Assembly (NCBI GenBank): GCA_022800815.1
Contig: JAAWRC010000032.1
Coordinates: 1-38,482 of the forward strand
DNA: 38,482 nt
Direction: 5' to 3'
From: Lachnospiraceae bacterium
GTDB lineage: Bacteria > Bacillota > Clostridia > Lachnospirales > Lachnospiraceae
Shown: piece after piece, positions 33,438 to 38,482 of the stretch
Layout of the letters: each line of letters begins with the position of its first letter
Position numbering within the stretch: position 1 is the first letter of the stretch
Notes under the pieces: model-generated
Database searches by the model: none
What the model was told of the DNA's origin: nothing
What the model saw: the letters and a program-made list of their open reading frames with translations, nothing else
Program-made: the position numbers and the translations under genes

Positions 33438-34430
33438 ATGGGAAAGATCATTGAAAAAGAGATTGAGGGCATTGCGGCGGCCATCCTGGAGGATTACCGG
33501 ATTGAGCGGGCCGTTGACCGGATCGACATGTTTAAACAGCCGGATAAGCAGGAGATCGTGAAGATCATAAGCGGACTTTTGCAGATCGTGTATCCGGGCT
33601 ACTATTTTGACAAGACCTACAAGATCTATGGCATCGGACACAAGATGTCGGTGAAGGTGGAGGACGTGATCTACCATCTGAACAAGCAGATCAGGCTGGC
33701 CCTGCAGTTTGCGGCCGGGCGGGACGGGACGGGAGAAGCCGTGCGGATGGATGCCGCAGCGGAATCGGAACACAATGCGGAAGACGAGTCCCAAAAGATC
33801 GCCGTGGCGTTTTTTAAGCGCATCCCGGCGGTGCGGGCGGTATTGGAGACGGACGTGGAGGCGGCGTTTCAGGGGGATCCGGCGGCGAAAAGCCGGGAGG
33901 AAATCATCATGGCCTACCCGGGGCTCTATGCGATCACCGTGTACCGCCTGGCCCACGAGCTGTTTCTATTAAAGGTGCCTCTGATCCCCAGGATCATGAC
34001 GGAGCATGCCCACGGTATCACGGGGATCGACATCCATCCGGGAGCCACCATCGGGAATTATTTCTGCATCGACCACGGCACCGGCATCGTGGTCGGGGAG
34101 ACGGCCATCATCGGCGATCACGTGAAGATCTACCAGGGAGTGACCATCGGTGCGCTGTCCACTAGGAACGTGGAGAAGATGAGGAATGCGAGACGGCATC
34201 CGACCATCGAGGACAATGTCACCATTTATGCGGGGGCCTCAATCCTGGGGGGCGAGACCGTCATCGGGGAGAATTCCGTGATCGGCGGCAGCGTGTTCAT
34301 CACTTCGTCCATTCCGGCAGACACGAAGGTGAACATGAAGAATCCGGAATTGAAGTTCCGGCCCAATTCCGGGAATGAATTGAAGGTCCAGGAGTTTTCT
34401 CAGAGCGAGGAGTGGTATTATACGATATGA
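33438..34430 (+). CDS. cysE: Serine O-acetyltransferase (EpsC-type)
   Basis: It acetylates serine from acetyl-CoA to O-acetylserine, the substrate of the CysK encoded just upstream. The 330 residues comprise a long helical N-terminal domain (about 1-185) and a left-handed beta-helix of hexapeptide repeats. Catalytic-site residues are seen in ITGIDIHPGATIGNYF and the CIDHGTGIVVGETA segment (H213), followed by IYQGVTIGALS and the IEDNVTIYAGASILGG turns. The length fits the longer EpsC-type enzymes rather than the 270-residue enterobacterial CysE. TAAGGAGG precedes the ATG. No terminator is clear after it. Confidence 0.93.
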   Translation: MGKIIEKEIEGIAAAILEDYRIERAVDRIDMFKQPDKQEIVKIISGLLQIVYPGYYFDKTYKIYGIGHKMSVKVEDVIYHLNKQIRLALQFAAGRDGTGEAVRMDAAAESEHNAEDESQKIAVAFFKRIPAVRAVLETDVEAAFQGDPAAKSREEIIMAYPGLYAITVYRLAHELFLLKVPLIPRIMTEHAHGITGIDIHPGATIGNYFCIDHGTGIVVGETAIIGDHVKIYQGVTIGALSTRNVEKMRNARRHPTIEDNVTIYAGASILGGETVIGENSVIGGSVFITSSIPADTKVNMKNPELKFRPNSGNELKVQEFSQSEEWYYTI

Positions 34431-34456
34431 GGCCGCACATTTGACAGAATCCTTTA

Positions 34457-34485
34457 TTGCTTTTATGGGCAAATTTCGATATAAT
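34457..34485 (+). promoter_or_regulatory. Promoter of xpaC-telA
   Basis: TTGCTT (34457-34462), 17 nt, TATAAT (34480-34485), 98 nt before the start codon at 34584. Confidence 0.65.
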
Positions 34486-34583
34486 CATAAATGCATACCA
34501 ACAGGCGGTCCGCCGCCCCGGTCCGGACTTGCCGGCACGGGGGCGGTGAACCGGGAGACAGGTCCGTAAAAGGAGACGGCACA

Positions 34584-35882
34584 ATGAAGGAAGACTGGCG
34601 GGATCTGGGAAATCACATCTGCAATATCGTGCAGGACGCCGTCAATTCTCAGGATTTCCGAAAATTAAATCAGACCATAAAAAATACCATAAGCGATGCG
34701 GTGGACGACGTGGCCGAGAGCTTCCGGTTCCAGCCGGGGAAACATGTGACGGGGAGCAGCCGGACGACGGGAGGCCGCCCCTTCTCCGGGCGGCCGGGAG
34801 GCGGGGCGGCGGGAACCGGCAGCTTCCGGCAGCCACCGGCCTCGTATGGCAATCCGGCGCTTTTTGCGGGGCGGCAGGCGGCCGTGACCCGTGCGGGAGG
34901 GGTGGCCCTCTCTGTCTGCGGCGGCGTTCTCGGCGTGGGCACGGGGCTGGCCCTGGCGGTGCTGGGGGTCTTAAGCTTTTCCGTCGGCCATCTTTTGGGC
35001 TTCGCCATTGCGGGGGGCATCCTGGTCCCTGTTTTTGGCGCCGGGCTGGCGATGTCCGTGATCGGTTCCGGAAAATGTTCCATGGTGAAGCGGTTCCGCA
35101 GCTATGTGGCGGGATTTAGGGGGCGGACTTACTGCGACATCAGGGAGCTTTCAAAAAACGTGGGCAGGAGCCGGGCCTACGTGGTGAAGGACATTAAACG
35201 GATGATCGAGCGGGGCTGGTTCCTGCAGGGACATCTGGACGACGGGGAGACCTGCCTCATTGCCGACGATGCCACCTATGCCCAGTACCGGGAGACCATG
35301 AAGCGGGCGGAGACCATGGAAGCAGATGAGGAGCGGCGGGAAGAGCGGGCGAAATGGGCCGCAAAGGCCGACGGGGCGACGGACGATCCGGAGATCGGAA
35401 TGCAGGGTGGACGGGCCTCTGCGGACGGCCGGACGCTGACGCCGGAGGCGGAGGCGGTCGTGACGGCCGGGAGGGATTACGTGCGGAAGATCCGTGCCTG
35501 TAACGAGGCGATTCCCGGCGAGGAGATCTCGGAGAAGATCTCCCGCATGGAGCTTGTCATCGCACGGATTTTTGAACGGGTGGAACGGCATCCGGAGAAC
35601 ATAGAGGATATTGAAAAGCTGATGGATTATTATCTCCCGACGACGGTGAAGCTTTTGGAAGCCTACGCAGAGCTTTCGGCCCAGCCGGTCCAGGGAGAAA
35701 ATATAAAAAGCTCCCAGAGGGAGATCGAAGCCACCCTGGATACCCTGAACGAGGCCTTTGAGCGGCTGTTTGACAGCTTGTTTCAGGAGACCGTGTGGGA
35801 CGTTTCGACGGACATTTCGGTGTTAAAGACGCTTCTCGCCCAGGAGGGGCTTTCGGAGGGCGGGCTTAACAGAAAAAACTGA
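34584..35882 (+). CDS. XpaC-family membrane protein
   Basis: The 432-residue product matches the family named after 5-bromo-4-chloroindolyl phosphate hydrolysis (XpaC), whose true function is unsettled. It has an amphipathic N-terminus (WRDLGNHICNIVQDAV, then KLNQTIKNTISDAVDDV), a Gly/Pro/Arg-rich linker (55-95), and two adjacent membrane helices (about 105-130 and 133-160). A small winged-helix-like domain follows (181-228, CDIRELSKNVGRSRAYVVKD then MIERGWFLQGHLDD). The C-terminal helical domain (about 285-432) holds the family motif region YVRKIRACNEAIPGEEIS and YYLPTTVKLLEAYAEL. AAGGAG precedes the ATG. telA follows after 20 nt, the same order as xpaC-yaaN in B. subtilis. Confidence 0.82.
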   Translation: MKEDWRDLGNHICNIVQDAVNSQDFRKLNQTIKNTISDAVDDVAESFRFQPGKHVTGSSRTTGGRPFSGRPGGGAAGTGSFRQPPASYGNPALFAGRQAAVTRAGGVALSVCGGVLGVGTGLALAVLGVLSFSVGHLLGFAIAGGILVPVFGAGLAMSVIGSGKCSMVKRFRSYVAGFRGRTYCDIRELSKNVGRSRAYVVKDIKRMIERGWFLQGHLDDGETCLIADDATYAQYRETMKRAETMEADEERREERAKWAAKADGATDDPEIGMQGGRASADGRTLTPEAEAVVTAGRDYVRKIRACNEAIPGEEISEKISRMELVIARIFERVERHPENIEDIEKLMDYYLPTTVKLLEAYAELSAQPVQGENIKSSQREIEATLDTLNEAFERLFDSLFQETVWDVSTDISVLKTLLAQEGLSEGGLNRKN

Positions 35883-35902
35883 CGGAAACAGGAGGATGAA
35901 TC

Positions 35903-37048
35903 ATGGAGAACCAGTGGGACATGCCGGCGGAGGGGCCGGTGCTGACCTTGAACCCCTTTGCGGAGAAACCGGTGGAGCCGAAGGTACCGGCGGCACCCGA
36001 GCCGCCTGCATGGGACGACAGCATGCTCTCGGAGGCGGAGAAAAAGATGGTGGATGATTTTGCCGGACAGATCGACCTGTCGGATTCGGCGGCGGTCCTC
36101 CAGTACGGGGCGGGCGCACAGAAAAAAATGGCGGACTTTTCCGAGGCGGCGCTGAACAACGTGAGGACCAAGGACCTGGGGGAAGTCGGGGAGCTGCTCT
36201 CCGGTGTGGTGACGGAGCTGAAAAGCTTTGATGAGGAGGAGGAGAAGGGCTTTCTGGGATTTTTCAAGAAATCCTCCAACAAAATGACAGCGATGAAGGC
36301 GAAATACGCCAAGGCTGAGGTCAACGTGGACCGGATCTGCAAGGTTCTGGAGGGCCATCAGGTGCAGCTTTTAAAGGATGCGGCCATGCTGGACAAGATG
36401 TACGAGCTGAACCTGACGTATTTCAAGGAACTTTCCATGTACATCCTGGCCGGGAAGAAAAAACTCCATGAGACGGAGCATGCGGAGCTTCCGGCGCTGC
36501 TTAGGAGGGCGGAGCAGACCGGGCTCCCGGAGGACGCCCAGGCGGCCAGGGATCTGGACGCCCGCTGCAAGCGGTTCGAGAAAAAGCTGCATGACCTGGA
36601 GCTTACCAGGATGATCTCCATGCAGACGGCGCCTCAGATCCGCCTAGTGCAGGACAATGACACGGTTATGGTGGAAAAAATCCAATCCACCATTGTCAAT
36701 ACGGTGCCTCTGTGGAAAAACCAGATGGTGCTTGCCCTCGGTGCGGCCCATTCGGCCCAGGCGGCTGAGGCGCAGCGGAAAGTGTCAGACATGACCAACG
36801 AGCTGCTTAAGAAGAATGCGGCGGCTTTAAAGACGGCGTCCGCCGAGGTGGCGAGGGAAGCGGAGCGGGGGATCGTGGACATGGAGACCCTGCGGACGAC
36901 CAATGAGACCCTGATCTCCACGCTGGACGAGGTACTGCAGATCCAGGCGGAGGGCCGCAGGGCCAGAGCCGAGGCCGAGACGGAGATGGGACGGCTGGAG
37001 AATGAGTTAAAGGCCAAGCTTTTGGAGATGGCGGGCGGCAGGCCGTAG
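35903..37048 (+). CDS. TelA-family (toxic anion resistance) protein
   Basis: The 381-residue protein belongs to the TelA/YaaN/YceH family, named for tellurite resistance, with a broader link to cell-envelope stress. It is soluble and almost all helical. A Pro-rich N-terminus (about 1-45) is followed by coiled-coil segments. Family landmarks are QIDLSDSAAVLQYGAGAQKK, GFLGFFKKSSNKM, MLDKMYELNLTYFKELSMYI, LTRMISMQTAPQIRLVQDND, IQSTIVNTVPLWKNQMVLAL, and the final TLRTTNETLISTLDEVLQIQ. AGGAGG precedes the ATG. It is the second gene of the xpaC-telA operon, so both products probably act together at the membrane. Confidence 0.9.
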   Translation: MENQWDMPAEGPVLTLNPFAEKPVEPKVPAAPEPPAWDDSMLSEAEKKMVDDFAGQIDLSDSAAVLQYGAGAQKKMADFSEAALNNVRTKDLGEVGELLSGVVTELKSFDEEEEKGFLGFFKKSSNKMTAMKAKYAKAEVNVDRICKVLEGHQVQLLKDAAMLDKMYELNLTYFKELSMYILAGKKKLHETEHAELPALLRRAEQTGLPEDAQAARDLDARCKRFEKKLHDLELTRMISMQTAPQIRLVQDNDTVMVEKIQSTIVNTVPLWKNQMVLALGAAHSAQAAEAQRKVSDMTNELLKKNAAALKTASAEVAREAERGIVDMETLRTTNETLISTLDEVLQIQAEGRRARAEAETEMGRLENELKAKLLEMAGGRP

Positions 37049-37076
37049 GCCTGGCTCCTGCCCTGGACGTCGGTTC

Positions 37077-37595
37077 TCAGTCTTTCATCAGGCGCTGCAT
37101 GATAATGGAATAGAGAGGCTGGCTTTCCTGACTCCAGCGGCTGCACATGTGCTCCGCCTGTTCCTTGTCGGGAACGGAGAGATTGATCTCCAGAAGCTGG
37201 CCCTTTCCTTCCAGGATGGCACAGTGGACGACGTAGTCCTGATTGGGGGACCTGTCGTAATCGGCCACCAGGCTGATCTCGTCGCGTAGCCGCACCCGGT
37301 TGTCCTGCAGATATGCGTCAATGTCCTCAATGATGGCGGAAGAGATCTTCTTGCCGAAAAAGGAGAGGGTCTGCTCCCCCTCCCTTGTAATTTCATACCG
37401 GGAGGTCTTTCTGCCGGACTCTAGCTTCACCAGATGGGATTCCTCCAGCTCGGACAGGGCCTGTTTCAGCGTGAAATAGGTAGTGTATTCCTTGTTCAGG
37501 AAAAAGTCGGAGATCTGGGATCCCGCCAGAGGAAATTTCACCTGCTTCAACATATATAAGACCATCAGTTTGTACAAGGTAAGTGGTTCGGACAT
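37077..37595 (-). CDS. DUF4364-family winged-helix protein
   Basis: The 172-residue protein matches DUF4364, a family common in Clostridia. The N-terminal part (about 1-75) is a winged helix similar to PadR-type regulators: LYKLMVLYMLKQVKFPLAGS, YFTLKQALSELEESHLVKLE and the wing SRYEITREGEQTL. The C-terminal half (about 80-172) is a helix plus an alpha/beta domain (VVHCAILEGKGQLLEINLSV). The ATG at 37595 has GGAGGG 8 nt upstream; a farther ATG at 37643 lacks a site. It is divergent from uridine phosphorylase, with its promoter in the gap, so it might act on either gene. Target and ligand are unknown. Confidence 0.82.
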   Translation of the reverse strand: MSEPLTLYKLMVLYMLKQVKFPLAGSQISDFFLNKEYTTYFTLKQALSELEESHLVKLESGRKTSRYEITREGEQTLSFFGKKISSAIIEDIDAYLQDNRVRLRDEISLVADYDRSPNQDYVVHCAILEGKGQLLEINLSVPDKEQAEHMCSRWSQESQPLYSIIMQRLMKD

Positions 37596-37646
37596 GCTTG
37601 CTACCCTCCGGATAAAATCGTTTTTTGCCGAAAATTGTTCCATTCC

Positions 37647-37675
37647 ATCATACCAAGATTGGGGGGCGAAATCAA
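37647..37675 (-). promoter_or_regulatory. Promoter of the DUF4364 gene
   Basis: On the minus strand TTGATT (37675-37670), 17 nt and TATGAT (37652-37647), about 52 nt before the start codon. No clear promoter is seen for the opposite strand. Confidence 0.6.
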
Positions 37676-37717
37676 GTTGTAAATTTTTCTTGGGATTTTC
37701 TGAAAGGAGGAGTTCTT

Positions 37718-38476
37718 ATGGAAAAAATGTATCACATCGGACTTGACGACAGCCATGGCGCCAGGTATGCGATCCTTCCGGGGGATCCGGGGCGGGTGGA
37801 GAAGATCGCCGCTTATCTGGAGAACGCCAGGTTCCTTGCGCAGAACAGGGAATATACCACCTGGATCGGCGAAGCTTCGAGGGAGAAGGTCCTTGTCATG
37901 TCCACGGGGATGGGAGGCCCGTCCACGGCCATCGGTGTGGAGGAGCTTTATCAGACCGGGGTCCGGACCATGATCCGGGTGGGAACCTGCGGCGGCATGG
38001 CAGAAAAGGTGATGGGCGGGGACCTGGTCATTGCGAACGGAGCCATCCGCATGGAGGGAACTTCCAAAGAATATGTGGATCTTGCATTCCCGGCGGTGGC
38101 GGACTTTGAGGTGACGGGAGCGCTCCGCCAGGCGGCGAAGGAGCTGGGGGCGAACTTCCATCTGGGCGTCGTCCAGTGCAAGGACAGCTTTTACGGACAG
38201 CATAGTCCGGAACGGATGCCCTGCGGGAGAGAACTTCTGGATAAGTGGGACATGTGGATCAAGGCCGGATGCCTGGCCTCAGAGATGGAGAGTGCGGCCC
38301 TCTATATCGTGGCCCAGGTCCTTGGTGTCCGCGCCGGTTGCGTGTTGAACGTCATCTGGAACCAGGAGCGGAAAAAGATGGGACTTTCCGATCCCCACTG
38401 CCACGATACGACCCTGGCGGTCCGGACGGCGGTCCGGGCGGTGGAGCTTTTGATTGAGGAAGAAAAGAGGCTATAG
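37718..38476 (+). CDS. udp: Uridine phosphorylase
   Basis: It cleaves uridine with phosphate to uracil and ribose 1-phosphate in pyrimidine salvage. The 252-residue protein has the nucleoside phosphorylase family-1 segments YAILPGDPGRVEKIA, the phosphate site MSTGMGGPSTAIGVEEL, RVGTCGGM (signature), DLVIANGAIRMEGTSKEY, CKDSFYGQHSPERMP and the ribose-binding ASEMESAALYIVA. The CKDSFYGQHSPE and GLDDSHGARYAILPGDP segments favour uridine over purine nucleosides. AAAGGAGG precedes the ATG at 37718. It is divergent from the DUF4364 regulator gene. The end of the gene forms part of a hairpin at the window edge. Confidence 0.9.
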   Translation: MEKMYHIGLDDSHGARYAILPGDPGRVEKIAAYLENARFLAQNREYTTWIGEASREKVLVMSTGMGGPSTAIGVEELYQTGVRTMIRVGTCGGMAEKVMGGDLVIANGAIRMEGTSKEYVDLAFPAVADFEVTGALRQAAKELGANFHLGVVQCKDSFYGQHSPERMPCGRELLDKWDMWIKAGCLASEMESAALYIVAQVLGVRAGCVLNVIWNQERKKMGLSDPHCHDTTLAVRTAVRAVELLIEEEKRL

Positions 38477-38482
38477 CCTCTT
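38465..38482 (+). terminator. Probable terminator of udp (cut by window edge)
   Basis: AAGAGGC (38465-38471) pairs with GCCTCTT (38476-38482) around TATA. The hairpin overlaps the stop codon; any following T run is outside the window. Confidence 0.5.

Noticed and set aside
1-38482. CRISPR arrays, rRNA or tRNA genes, prophage or intact insertion sequences
   Set aside because: No regularly spaced repeats, no clover-leaf or rRNA sequence, and no transposase, integrase or phage structural gene were recognised.

Overview
The window is G+C-rich, densely coding DNA from a spore-forming Clostridia-type Firmicute, most likely in or near the Lachnospiraceae. The basis is spoVAD, MecA, a DUF4364 regulator, an XpaC/TelA pair, a lysine riboswitch in front of dapA, strong GGAGG-type ribosome binding sites and TTGACA/TATAAT promoters. 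The genus cannot be fixed from the sequence alone. The DNA looks chromosomal; no phage, plasmid, CRISPR, rRNA or tRNA gene was seen.

Layout. 1-500: debris, made of the right end of a small inverted-repeat element and a frameshifted orphan antitoxin. 503-2572: a solitary spoVAD and, convergent to it, a family 8 glycosyltransferase with a C8 tract in its fifth-to-tenth codon region. 2600-8152: a divergent promoter region and a two-gene operon of a membrane Ser/Thr kinase and a 1203-residue Ig-like-repeat membrane protein. 8194-9717: xylulokinase. 9833-14966 (minus strand): a polyprenyl-phosphate glycosyltransferase, a YfhO-type membrane protein and argH. 15148-16434: an SSB-like OB-fold protein and a corrinoid adenosyltransferase. 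16488-18613: promoter, lysine riboswitch, terminator, dapA and dapB. 18777-19145: a small lipoprotein. 19251-24387: purF, purB, purA and a HAD phosphatase, with a 216-bp palindromic element inserted between purF and purB. 24427-28408: mecA (minus), a small basic protein, a GH18 protein and an overlapping Sfp-type phosphopantetheinyl transferase. 28505-32181: a class II aldolase, a PepV-type dipeptidase and a dipeptide epimerase. 32230-34430: a Cys-codon leader peptide with attenuator, then cysK and cysE. 34457-37048: xpaC and telA. 37077-38476: a divergent DUF4364 regulator and uridine phosphorylase.

The most interesting element is the cysK-cysE leader. A strong promoter is followed by a 32-codon ORF with five Cys-Cys pairs. 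Downstream lies an 11-bp terminator whose 5' arm can instead pair with the middle of the ORF. A third helix, formed by the first Cys codons, would lock that middle segment away. The geometry predicts translation-coupled attenuation of cysteine biosynthesis by cysteine itself, in a lineage where CymR or T-box control would be expected.

The second is a miniature element between purF and purB with perfect 16-bp terminal inverted repeats and a 10-12 bp target duplication; a second, partial copy lies at the window edge. The third is the kinase/Ig-repeat pair behind a consensus promoter preceded by two 14-bp direct repeats.
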